Shown here: positions 1 through 7,422 of the stretch, one piece after another | How positions within the stretch are numbered: position 1 is the stretch's first letter | Layout: each line of letters opens with the position of its first letter | DNA from: an uncultured Microbulbifer sp. | GTDB taxonomy: Bacteria > Pseudomonadota > Gammaproteobacteria > Pseudomonadales > Cellvibrionaceae | Assembly (NCBI RefSeq): GCF_947498635.1 | Contig: NZ_CANMKV010000045.1 | Span: 1 to 32,183 of the forward strand | Reading direction: 5' to 3' | DNA length: 32,183 bases | Notes under the pieces: generated by a model | What the model was told of the DNA's origin: nothing | Database searches by the model: none | Seen by the model: only the letters and a program-made list of their open reading frames with translations | Translations under genes and position numbers: made by a program

Positions 1-2
1 GG

Positions 3-74
3 AAGGTGTTAAATTACTTGAGCCCACTGGAATTTTTGGTGGGTAAACGTGTGTCACTTATGTTGGCAATCTAG
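3..74 (+). pseudogene. Possible C-terminal tail of an IS3-family transposase
   Basis: The reading frame starting at base 3 is open from the window edge to a TAG at 72-74 and contains the string LNYLSPLEF. IS3-family OrfB transposases usually end with a similar block (H-S-x-L-x-Y-x-S-P-x-E-F). Only about 23 codons are visible, so the match rests on one short motif. Another frame (bases 2-46) is also open and could instead be the end of an ordinary gene. Whether this is an intact element or a remnant depends on sequence left of the window. Confidence 0.3.
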
Positions 75-215
75 GGACTATCCCAAACAAAGCCATAGCG
101 TTATTGAAAAAATATGCATAACAAATAAGAGTGAAACAATAACCACCCTACAGATCTAAGTGCTTTCCTTAGGTACTATTTGCTCCCCACTATCTGCATG
201 CGCAAGGGTAAATTA

Positions 216-749
216 ATGAAGTTAGTCACCCCGTCAGCTCAATATGAACACAGTTATAGGCGATACATAGAAGATCTAGGCAATGAAGAGCGCTATCCTT
301 TCCCACTGGATTTTGACCATACTGACTTTGCCGCTCTAATCAGTAGGCTTGAAGGCTTCGCTTCGGGTAACCATTTACCGGATGGCTATGTCCCAAGCAC
401 CACACTTTGGCTTGTTGAAGGAAGTGAGTTAGTCGGTGTCACCAATATCCGCCATTATCTGAACGATGCCATCGCCCATTGCGGTGGACATATTGGCTTA
501 GGCATCAGGCCCAGCTTCCGAGGCAAAGAGCTTGGAAAATTGTTAATGGAATTATCCATTAATCGGCTTCGTATAATGGGGGCCGAGTCAATTCACATTC
601 ACTGCCATAAAGACAACTCGGCTTCTGCCAACACCATAAAAGCATGCGGTGGCACACTGCAATCAGAAGTTGAGGTCGATGGGTATACTGTGCAGAGGTA
701 TTTGGTCATCACAACTGACCCAAAACACTGCCCCGATCAACAACCCTAA
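216..749 (+). CDS. GNAT family N-acetyltransferase
   Basis: This is a single-domain GCN5-related acetyltransferase of about 177 residues that transfers an acetyl group from acetyl-CoA to an amine; the substrate cannot be told from sequence. The acetyl-CoA pyrophosphate-binding motif A is visible as RPSFRGKELGKLL, preceded by the beta-strand HIGLGIRP, and followed by a typical N-S-A-S-A-N-x-x-x-K-x-x-G-G segment. I chose the ATG at 216 because AAGGG lies a short distance upstream; a TTG at 180 and an ATG at 198 extend the same frame. It is probably cytoplasmic. A 57-bp gap separates it from the next gene on the same strand, so they may be co-transcribed. Confidence 0.85.
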   Translation: MKLVTPSAQYEHSYRRYIEDLGNEERYPFPLDFDHTDFAALISRLEGFASGNHLPDGYVPSTTLWLVEGSELVGVTNIRHYLNDAIAHCGGHIGLGIRPSFRGKELGKLLMELSINRLRIMGAESIHIHCHKDNSASANTIKACGGTLQSEVEVDGYTVQRYLVITTDPKHCPDQQP

Positions 750-806
750 AACATATCAGCAGGATTTCCCCATCAGTTACCTCCAATACTCGGGAAAAAC
801 AAAAAT

Positions 807-1304
807 ATGAGTAAAAATTCCATTAGAATTTGGATTTCTGCTGCCCTTTTCTTGTCAGCAACATCCACTAGTGCGGAAATTCACAAGTGGGTCGATCATA
901 ATGGCCAAACTCGATACTCCGATAAAAAGACCGATGGTATAGAGCTTGCTACACACACCCAAAAAATCAAGCGCAATCAAGAACGCAGTAAAGATGAAAT
1001 TCAGAGGGTATTCGATAAGCACAAAGGTACGCTTTATCGGTTGTATCTAAGTGCTCTCAAAAATAACCCCACACTTGCAGGTAAAGCTGATTTTATTCTT
1101 ACCATTGAGCCCGGCGGCAAAGTCTCCAGCATTACTGTGGCTCACACCACTCTAAACTCCAAAGTCTTTATCAATCAAGTTACAGCCAATATTCAGCAAA
1201 TAGATTTTGGGCCCAGTGACGCTCGCAAAACCACCACCCACTACCCGCTATACTTTTTACCAGCTAAGAATGCTCACCAGATGCAAAATCCCCACCCTGA
1301 GTAG
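807..1304 (+). CDS. Exported DUF4124 protein with AgmX/PglI-like C-terminal domain
   Basis: This 165-residue protein begins with a hydrophobic signal peptide (about residues 8-23, ending STSAE). The segment EIHKWVDHNGQTRYSDKK that follows is the hallmark of the DUF4124 domain. Residues 70-150 (YLSALKNNPTLAGKADFILTIEP and onward, with GKVSSITVAHTTL) resemble the TonB-like AgmX/PglI C-terminal domain, which usually sits in periplasmic envelope proteins. The protein is therefore probably periplasmic or outer-membrane associated. Its molecular function is unknown. A stem-loop begins at the last base of the stop codon. Confidence 0.75.
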   Translation: MSKNSIRIWISAALFLSATSTSAEIHKWVDHNGQTRYSDKKTDGIELATHTQKIKRNQERSKDEIQRVFDKHKGTLYRLYLSALKNNPTLAGKADFILTIEPGGKVSSITVAHTTLNSKVFINQVTANIQQIDFGPSDARKTTTHYPLYFLPAKNAHQMQNPHPE

Positions 1305-1349
1305 GTAATCAATCATCCCCTAGCCTCTATGGAGAGATGATTGATTGCC
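1304..1349 (+). terminator. Stem-loop after the DUF4124 gene
   Basis: Arms 1304-1317 and 1336-1349 can pair over 14 positions with one G-U pair, enclosing an 18-nt loop. The structure starts right at the stop codon. No T-run follows on either strand, so it is either a transcript-stabilising 3' hairpin or a non-canonical terminator between convergent genes. Confidence 0.45.
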
Positions 1350-1403
1350 AGCGATTCTGAACGTTAGAACGAGCGGCACGAAGAACTTATCCGGGGATTG
1401 TCT

Positions 1404-2006
1404 TCAAAAACGATTTTCAAACAAAACCTCATCCATCGATAGCTGGCCACCGCGCCCATTCGCGGTTTTGCTGGCCTTACCAATGACAATCATCATTCCA
1501 ATTAGATAGCCATCAGGCAGGTTGATTAGCTCCGCAACGTTCTGTGGATCGAACCCAACCATCGCACCTGTATCATAGCCCTGCGCTTTTGCCGCAAGCA
1601 TCATGGTCTGCGCCGCCAATCCACAGCTTCGCATAGCCTCATCCCGTTGTAGCTGGGGCTTGCCAGCGTAAAAGTTCGTCAACATAGGGACCAGTACCTC
1701 CCGAGCCTCTTTGGGCGCATCAGCCCAGTAGCGCTCAGGACGATCTCGCCAGGCATTAATATCGGCGCAAAGTATGATCAATTCAGAAGCATCTTCCACC
1801 TGTTGCTGGCCCCAAGCGGCGCCCTTAAGCTCACTGCGAAGAGTGGGATCAGTGACACGCAGGAAGCGCCAGTGCTGAATGTTGTAGGAAGTGGGAGACA
1901 ACATGGTCGCTTGGATAAGGTGGTAAAACTCACTGGCTGACATCTGGGCTGTCGTATCGTAGTGCTTTACTGAGCGGCGTGTTTCAACAGCTGTGAACAA
2001 GTCCAT
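1404..2006 (-). CDS. Nitroreductase family FMN oxidoreductase
   Basis: This 200-residue protein belongs to the nitroreductase superfamily, homodimeric FMN enzymes that reduce nitroaromatics, quinones or enones with NAD(P)H. The N-terminal ETRRSVKHYD segment carries the Arg-Arg-Ser that contacts the FMN phosphate. SPTSYNIQHWRFL is the usual S-P-(S/T)-x-x-N-x-Q-x-W-x-F block, and the C-terminal part has GYDTGAMVGFDP. The ATG at 2006 is preceded by a purine-rich AGAGAGAAG. The gene lies 118 bp downstream of a LysR gene on the same strand, which makes it a plausible target of that regulator. The substrate cannot be assigned. Confidence 0.9.
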   Translation of the reverse strand: MDLFTAVETRRSVKHYDTTAQMSASEFYHLIQATMLSPTSYNIQHWRFLRVTDPTLRSELKGAAWGQQQVEDASELIILCADINAWRDRPERYWADAPKEAREVLVPMLTNFYAGKPQLQRDEAMRSCGLAAQTMMLAAKAQGYDTGAMVGFDPQNVAELINLPDGYLIGMMIVIGKASKTANGRGGQLSMDEVLFENRF

Positions 2007-2124
2007 AATCTTCTCTCTGAGTGTCAGTATTCGTGGGAATGTCGATGAGAGAAAGCTTAATGGGTTTCCTTATGATTGATAATGATCACTTATGTTGAAT
2101 TACTGTTGAGAAAAGGTTTACAGT

Positions 2125-3030
2125 TTAGTTATCCCAATAAGGTATATCGTCACCAAAGTACTCTATTGCGAAATCTATAAAAGCCCGCACCTTAGCGGGC
2201 ATGTACTGTCGCTCGGGAAAGACGGCGTAAATGGTTTTAGCCGGCATTTGGTATTCTTCGAACAGCGGGACCAACGCCCCCGCTTTAATATCAGGCCCAG
2301 CCACAAAAGTAGGTAAACGGCCAATTCCAACCCCCTGAATGATGGCCTCCCTTAACGCTTCACTATTGTTTACCTGATAGTTACCTTTGATCTCTATGGT
2401 TTGAAGGTGGTTCTCTTTGATAAAAGTCCACTCTTTTACATCTCTGGAATAGGTAAATACCAGGCAATTGTGCTCAGCCAGTTGCTCCAGTTCGGTTGGC
2501 GTACCGAAGCCCTTCAGATACTCCGGTGATGCACAGAGCACACTTTGCAAAGGGGCCAGTTTCCGCGCAACCAAACTGGTGTCAGGCAGGTCACCTGCTC
2601 GAATGGCGATATCAAAGCCCTCACCGACCAGATCCACCACTTTATCGTCCATAACCATATCAATGCTGATCTTTGGGTAGCGTTTCAGGAATACGGGGAT
2701 GAGGGGCGCTAAATGCAATCTGCCAAAAGACATAGGGCTGTTAATGCGCAGGCGGCCTTGAGGCTCCCCCTGCAGTTGTGTTACTGCGTCCTGGGCATCT
2801 TTAGCCGCTTGATGCGCGATGCGCGCGTGCTGATAAAAATGCTCTCCGGCCTCCGTCAAACTCAGTTTTCGCGTGGTACGGTGTAGCAGTTTCACTCCAA
2901 GCTGGGCTTCAAGCTGGCTAATCCGTTTGCTCACTGCCGATTTTGAAATCCCCAGCAACTTAGCCGCAGGTGAAAATCCGCCGGTATCGGCCACGGTAAC
3001 AAATACCGGTATGGCTCCAAAGTTTTCCAT
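2125..3030 (-). CDS. LysR family transcriptional regulator
   Basis: The N-terminal winged helix-turn-helix is typical of LysR proteins (FVTVADTGGFSPAAKLLGISK, then SAVSKRISQLEAQLG, then LLHRTTRKLSLTEAG). It is followed by a periplasmic-binding-protein-like effector domain. The C-terminal part resembles the CrgA/AaeR-like subgroup, with PMSFGRLHLAPLIPVFLKRYP and the late element YAVFPERQYMPAKVRAFIDF. I prefer the internal ATG at 3030 (MENFGAIPVF), which gives the family-typical start; an ATG at 3054 adds eight residues. It is transcribed divergently from the exporter at 3137 and lies upstream of the nitroreductase, so either or both could be controlled by it. Confidence 0.9.
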   Translation of the reverse strand: MENFGAIPVFVTVADTGGFSPAAKLLGISKSAVSKRISQLEAQLGVKLLHRTTRKLSLTEAGEHFYQHARIAHQAAKDAQDAVTQLQGEPQGRLRINSPMSFGRLHLAPLIPVFLKRYPKISIDMVMDDKVVDLVGEGFDIAIRAGDLPDTSLVARKLAPLQSVLCASPEYLKGFGTPTELEQLAEHNCLVFTYSRDVKEWTFIKENHLQTIEIKGNYQVNNSEALREAIIQGVGIGRLPTFVAGPDIKAGALVPLFEEYQMPAKTIYAVFPERQYMPAKVRAFIDFAIEYFGDDIPYWDN

Positions 3031-3136
3031 GGCCAACTGTTTCCCCTTACTCAACAGAATGTATCTTTAATCGTGGATTATCATTCTATCAGAAACAGCT
3101 TACGCTTATCTCACTGTATAGAGAGAGGGGGCCGTC

Positions 3137-4075
3137 GTGAGAGAACCAACCATAAACATCAACCCAGCAACTATTAGAAGATCAGGCCCCTCTCAATGGT
3201 GGGTTCACGGCTTGATGATGATCACCACCTTTTTCGTGGCCAGCTCGTTCCCCGTAGGGAAGTTAATCGCAGACTCACTTCCAGCAGATGTGATGATGCT
3301 GATTCGATTCCTAATGGCGGCCGGGCTTTTTGCACCTTTTATTTTTTTTAGACACGGGCTGCAGCTTCCCAAATTAAAGAAATTGGTACGTTATGCTTTG
3401 CTAAGCATCCCTTTAGTCACCTTTTTTTGGTGTATGTTTGAAGCGCTAAAACAGACTTCAGCGATTAATACCGGAGCGCTCTTTACAACGGTCCCCGCGA
3501 TGACCGCCATATTCGCCCTAATAGTAAATGGCGAGCGTAGTAGTACTCGGAAAGTTATTGGGTTACTTCTTGGAGCCCTGGGTGCAGCTTGGATCGTCTT
3601 TAAGGGAGATATAACTGCTGCAATGGCACTGGATTTAAACCAGGGGGACAGGATTTTCTTGTTTGGGGCGATTTCACTTAGCCTTTATAACCCGTTAGTT
3701 AAACGGATTCATTCGGGCGAACCCACGGAAGTTATGACCTTCTGGGTGATTTTGTTCGGTGCACTCTGGCTATTGTTACTAGCCCTACCCGACCTAAGTG
3801 AAATACATTGGCAAAATGTATCTTTTGAGATCTATGGGGGCTTACTCTACCTGGCGCTATTTACCACATTGATGAGTTTCTTCCTATTGCACTTCGGCAC
3901 ACTAAAAATTGGCCCGACTAAGGTGGCCGCTTATGGATTCTTGAACCCAGTTTTTGTTCTGATACTAGCCCTGCTCTTGGGAATGTCAGAATTCAACGCT
4001 GCCCTATTTCCTGGCATTATTCTGGTTTTTTCCGCCATGCTATTTATTCAGACCGAAAAGACCGTTCAAAATTAA
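3137..4075 (+). CDS. EamA/DMT superfamily transporter
   Basis: This 312-residue, highly hydrophobic protein appears to have about ten transmembrane helices arranged as two EamA repeats. The first repeat contains ASSFPVGKLIADSLPADVMMLIRF and the second FGTLKIGPTKVAAYGFLNPVFVLILALLLG, a pattern usual for DMT-family metabolite or drug exporters of the inner membrane. The frame opens with GTG at 3137, with a strong purine tract (AGAGGGGG) a few bases upstream, which supports this start. It is divergent from the LysR gene, with about 100 bp between the starts. The cargo is unknown. A rho-independent terminator follows. Confidence 0.85.
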   Translation: MREPTININPATIRRSGPSQWWVHGLMMITTFFVASSFPVGKLIADSLPADVMMLIRFLMAAGLFAPFIFFRHGLQLPKLKKLVRYALLSIPLVTFFWCMFEALKQTSAINTGALFTTVPAMTAIFALIVNGERSSTRKVIGLLLGALGAAWIVFKGDITAAMALDLNQGDRIFLFGAISLSLYNPLVKRIHSGEPTEVMTFWVILFGALWLLLLALPDLSEIHWQNVSFEIYGGLLYLALFTTLMSFFLLHFGTLKIGPTKVAAYGFLNPVFVLILALLLGMSEFNAALFPGIILVFSAMLFIQTEKTVQN

Positions 4076-4101
4076 CACCCCAGCAACCCTTATTCAAACA
4101 G

Positions 4102-4129
4102 GAGCTGCAAATTCCAGCAGCTCTTTTTT
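4102..4129 (+). terminator. Rho-independent terminator of the EamA transporter gene
   Basis: A perfect 7-bp stem, GAGCTGC (4102-4108) with GCAGCTC (4117-4123), encloses an 8-nt loop and is followed at once by six T residues (4124-4129). It lies 26 bp after the transporter stop codon. Confidence 0.85.
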
Positions 4130-4165
4130 CCCCTTGACTTACACACACAACGAAGAACGACAGTG

Positions 4166-4411
4166 TTAATTAACAGGCTTTTCAATCTCATAAATAGCAT
4201 CAGAGATATCTTCCAATTTCAAAGACACAATGGCTTGTGCATCATGCAATCCTTGATTATAGAAGCCTGCCCCCATTTCCTTGGCAAGGAAATCAATAAA
4301 GAACTCCACCTCAAAGCCACCAATTTCCAGGTCAAACTCTTCAGAGAGGTAACCCCTTACCTTCTCTACAAGTGCAGACTTACGCTCTTTACTAATTTCT
4401 ATTCCTGACAT
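4166..4411 (-). CDS. DUF2164 family protein
   Basis: This 81-residue protein has the DUF2164 pattern: an N-terminal KERKSALVEKVRGYLSEEFD, then GGFEVEFFIDFLAKEMGAGFYNQGLHDAQA. DUF2164 proteins are small, cytoplasmic and uncharacterised. The ATG at 4411 gives the normal family length. An 81-codon frame on the opposite strand over the same bases is a shadow with no family resemblance. The gene appears monocistronic and no function can be proposed from context. Confidence 0.8.
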   Translation of the reverse strand: MSGIEISKERKSALVEKVRGYLSEEFDLEIGGFEVEFFIDFLAKEMGAGFYNQGLHDAQAIVSLKLEDISDAIYEIEKPVN

Positions 4412-4532
4412 AAGAATAATCTCATTAATCGTTAAACTTTTACCCAGCAGTGTTATTCATCAGACAAACCCACTGGCATCTATTAGCGATCTGAGATTAC
4501 GACAACCGCTATAGGTAGCACAAGACAGAACG

Positions 4533-4564
4533 AAAAAGTCCGAGCAACCTAGGGCTGCTCGGAC
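4533..4564 (-). terminator. Rho-independent terminator after the TonB receptor remnant
   Basis: On the minus strand a perfect 9-bp stem GTCCGAGCA/TGCTCGGAC (arms 4556-4564 and 4538-4546) encloses a 9-nt loop and is followed by five T residues (the A-run 4533-4537 on the plus strand). It sits about 28 bp past the ancestral stop codon of the receptor and would end transcription coming from the oxygenase gene. Confidence 0.85.
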
Positions 4565-4591
4565 ATGAGGAAACCTTATTGGGTGTATTCC

Positions 4592-5283
4592 TTAAAAACT
4601 GTAGTTAAAGCGAAAACCATAGTTTACCGGTGTGGGAAATGGACCGGATACCAGGCCATCACTGCCATCGGCATAATAAGGAACCACTTAATCAGTGGTA
4701 TTATTACTAAAGGCTTCAACATTCCACTGGTCATCGGCGCTCACATACTGGATGGAAGTATTAACCATCCAGAATGCATCTCGGCTATCGTCAAAAGTTG
4801 AAGTTTTATCAGCAGGGAAATCATGTTTATCCACATTCCAGTAGGTCAGGTAAGACTGATCCTCCCAGTGAACTCCAATAAATGGAATAACCCGGCTGCC
4901 ATCCGCCATTTCAAATGTGTGATCATAGTTGATGGTAAAGCTGTACCGAGGTGAAACGGGTAACTCATTACTCTTCAGGTTACGGCACAGATCATCATTA
5001 CTGTCGTCATGAGCCGCAGCCCAGTCCTCCAGTTCAAACAGGGCCTGATTATTGAAATTCCAGCGATTTACAAAATCTGAGGTGATCTCTTTTCGCAACC
5101 AAGTTGCGAAACCACTGACATGCCCATTTGGATAAGGAGCCCAATCAAATCCCAGCTCTAAGCCTTTGATTTCTACACGCGCTGTATTCTTAGTTCGATA
5201 AACTACCGCAGGCTCTGCAACAATATCCCCGGTAAGCACGCCTTCATCATCAACCTCGTGGGGGCGGTATTTTATTGGGGCGG
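4592..5283 (-). pseudogene. TonB-dependent receptor, C-terminal remnant with an in-frame stop
   Basis: This is the last ~230 codons of an outer-membrane beta-barrel receptor; the plug domain and most of the barrel are missing. The open part (from about IKYRPHEVDDEG at 5277 down to 4688) shows alternating barrel strands such as YRTKNTARVEIKGLELGFDW and SPRYSFTINYDHTF. A TAA at 4688-4690 interrupts it after WNVEAFSNNTTD. Reading straight through that stop in the same frame gives VVPYYADGSDGLVSG, then PTPVNYGFRFNYSF and TAA at 4592-4594, which is the standard receptor C-terminus ending in Phe. So the stop is a point nonsense change, not a frameshift. The upstream end is truncated where the oxygenase gene stops. 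Almost certainly non-functional. Confidence 0.85.
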
Positions 5284-5946
5284 GTCAACTCGATCGGTTA
5301 CAGATGTATTTACACGGAACCAACCAGCAATAGAATAGCGATCCCGATTTGCAGGCAGTACTTCGTGGGGAAACTCCTCACTCAAGAAAGTCACCACCGT
5401 TCCCATTAACGGTGTTACTTTGGTCCCGATCCTATCTTGATCATTTTTGTAGAGCACCAGCTCACCAGCATCCAGAGGATTCCAGCTGGGATTGAGGTAA
5501 ACAATCAGAGAAAGCACCCGGGTGGCCTCTCCGCGAAATGCATCGTAGTGCCTTTTGTAGTAGTCCCCTGGCCTATAGTGGGAGAAATGGCTTTCAAAAG
5601 AAAAGAGCCCAAGGAAAAGGCGTCGGTTAAGATAAACCTGCAGCTGACTCGCCCAGTTGATCCACTCCCTACCTGTGGCGAGCTCTCCGGTGATCCAACT
5701 AATTTCATCGGTACGGACAAACTCATTCAAAAGGTAATCGTCTCCTCGACCAATCCCCGCATCAATAAATTTTTCTCCACTTATTTTCTGCTGATAGGCA
5801 AGGAGCGCACTGGAGAGGGATTCGGGAAGTGCCGCGTGGCGAATACTATAGCCTTCCTCGGTAAGATCCTGAGTAATATAGGCAAATAGAGTTTCATCGA
5901 AAGTGCTATCGCCACCCAGCGACATCAACAGTTTGGCTGCTACCAA
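5272..5946 (-). CDS. 2OG-Fe(II) oxygenase (prolyl 4-hydroxylase-like)
   Basis: This double-stranded beta-helix dioxygenase uses 2-oxoglutarate, O2 and Fe(II) to hydroxylate a substrate; the family includes bacterial prolyl hydroxylases related to SM-20. The facial triad is visible as H133 and D135 in KRHYDAFRGE and H194 in EEFPHEVLP. R203 in DRYSIAGWFR is the probable 2-oxoglutarate carboxylate ligand. HYRPGDYYKRHYD is the typical entry to the core. The frame opens with TTG at 5946; the first ATG is at 5925 (MSLGGDSTF), and the start is unsettled. The last codons (VTDRVDPPQ) run into the truncated TonB receptor, so the native C-terminus could have been altered. The substrate is unknown. Confidence 0.85.
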   Translation of the reverse strand: MVAAKLLMSLGGDSTFDETLFAYITQDLTEEGYSIRHAALPESLSSALLAYQQKISGEKFIDAGIGRGDDYLLNEFVRTDEISWITGELATGREWINWASQLQVYLNRRLFLGLFSFESHFSHYRPGDYYKRHYDAFRGEATRVLSLIVYLNPSWNPLDAGELVLYKNDQDRIGTKVTPLMGTVVTFLSEEFPHEVLPANRDRYSIAGWFRVNTSVTDRVDPPQ

Positions 5947-6240
5947 GTTATTTTCCTACTGATAAGAGGCGCGACGATGGGTGGAAACTTAGCCAAGAGC
6001 ACTCGCTTAATAATCAATCTGTATTCTTAATGAGAAACAGAGTAAGGCCCGAGTACGATTGCGGCCGGTTGTTGGCCAGAGGCAGAATGGGAACTCCGGA
6101 TGCAGCCTACGGTAGCCGAAAGCTGCCTGGGAGTCTACGAAAGTAAAAAGGGAGCGAAACCTGCTTAAGTTAAACCCTTGTGAAAGTAGGGTCCTCTGGA
6201 GACGCATCCCTGCCCCTCCAAAGCAGTAGTCAAACCGATA
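5947..6240 (-). other. 294-bp gap between prpF and the oxygenase gene
   Basis: I see no convincing gene here. A 66-codon frame on the minus strand (6207-6007) is open but has unnatural composition (rich in Arg, Leu, Phe) and no ribosome binding site that I can identify. The stretch is GC-rich with several short self-complementary pieces (for example GGAG around 6199 against CTCC around 6217). It could hold the prpF 3' end signals or a copy of a dispersed repeat. Confidence 0.3.
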
Positions 6241-7422
6241 TTAGAAACAATCACCGGGCACGCGCACCCAACCTTCCATCAGAATTCGCGCACTGCGGCT
6301 CATAATGGCTTTGGTCGCGGTCCACCGCCCATCCACTTTTTCCGCATGAGCACCCACACGCAGAGTACCCGAGGGGTGACCAAAGCAGACTGAATTACGT
6401 TCACCACCACCAGCGGCAATATTGACCAGAGTTCCGGGAATAGAGGCCGCGGTGCCGATCGCCACGGCGGCCGTGCCCATCATGGCATGGTGCAATTTAC
6501 CCATCGATAAAGCCCGTACGAGCAGATCGATATCCGACGCAGCGACCCTTTTACCGCTGGAGGCAATATACTCCTGCGGTTTGGCCACAAAGGCGATTTT
6601 GGGCGTGTGCTGACGAGCTGCTGCTTCCTCTACAGAGGAGATCAATCCCATTTTTACCGCACCATAGGCCCGAATGGTTTCAAACATGGCCAACGCTTTG
6701 CCATCGCTATTAATCGCCTCCTGCAGCTCGGTGCCGGTATAACCCATTTCTTCCGCATTGAGGAAAATCGTGGGAATACCGGCATTGATCATAGTGGCCT
6801 TAAGTACACCAACACCGGGCACTTCCAGATCATCCACTAGGTTGCCGGTAGGTAACATGGCGCCCTCGCCATCGGCGGGGTCCATAAATTCAATCTCTAC
6901 TTCAGCCGCCGGAAAAGTGACGCCGTCCAGCTCAAAATCGCCGGTTTCCTGCACTTCACCGTTAATGATCGGCACATGGGCAACAATGGTCTGGCCAATA
7001 TTGGCCTGCCAGATTCGCACAGTGCAGACGCCATTTTGCGGAATTCTAGAGGGCTCCACAAAGCCACTGTTAATGGCAAAGGCGCCCACAGCGGCGGTAA
7101 GATTGCCGCAGTTACCACTCCAATCAACAAAGGGTTTGTCGATGGAAACCTGGCCAAACAAGTAATTCACATCGTGATCGAGCTTATCGCAGGCAGACAG
7201 GATCACCGTTTTACTAGTGCTCGAAGTGGCGCCGCCCATCCCATCGGTTTGCTTACCGTAGGGGTCGGGACTGCCAATCACGCGTAACAGTAAATTGTCA
7301 CGGGCCTCTCCCGGCACCTGCGCAACTTCGGGCAGGTCTTGCAGACGGAAGAAAACCCCTTTGCTGGTGCCCCCGCGCATGTAGGTCGCAGGGATTTTGA
7401 CTTGAGGAGCAAATTTCAACAT
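6241..7422 (-). CDS. prpF: 2-methylaconitate cis-trans isomerase PrpF
   Basis: PrpF isomerises trans-2-methylaconitate, the product of AcnD, to the cis form in the 2-methylcitrate cycle that oxidises propionyl-CoA to pyruvate and succinate. The 393 residues match the family length. MRGGTSKGVFF near the N-terminus and GMGGATSSTSKTVILS are family signatures. K71 and C105 (in WSGNCGNLTAAVG) seem to correspond to the functionally important Lys and Cys of the Shewanella enzyme. The fold is the diaminopimelate-epimerase type. Its ATG (7420-7422) directly abuts the acnD stop codon, so translation is probably coupled. It is the last gene of the minus-strand prp operon. Confidence 0.95.
   Translation of the reverse strand: MLKFAPQVKIPATYMRGGTSKGVFFRLQDLPEVAQVPGEARDNLLLRVIGSPDPYGKQTDGMGGATSSTSKTVILSACDKLDHDVNYLFGQVSIDKPFVDWSGNCGNLTAAVGAFAINSGFVEPSRIPQNGVCTVRIWQANIGQTIVAHVPIINGEVQETGDFELDGVTFPAAEVEIEFMDPADGEGAMLPTGNLVDDLEVPGVGVLKATMINAGIPTIFLNAEEMGYTGTELQEAINSDGKALAMFETIRAYGAVKMGLISSVEEAAARQHTPKIAFVAKPQEYIASSGKRVAASDIDLLVRALSMGKLHHAMMGTAAVAIGTAASIPGTLVNIAAGGGERNSVCFGHPSGTLRVGAHAEKVDGRWTATKAIMSRSARILMEGWVRVPGDCF

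Noticed and set aside
4163..4408. 81-codon plus-strand frame opposite the DUF2164 gene
   Set aside because: The minus-strand frame has clear DUF2164 sequence; the plus-strand product matches nothing and covers the same bases.
6007..6207. 66-codon minus-strand frame between prpF and the oxygenase
   Set aside because: No ribosome binding site and Arg/Leu/Phe-biased product; kept only as part of the unexplained spacer.
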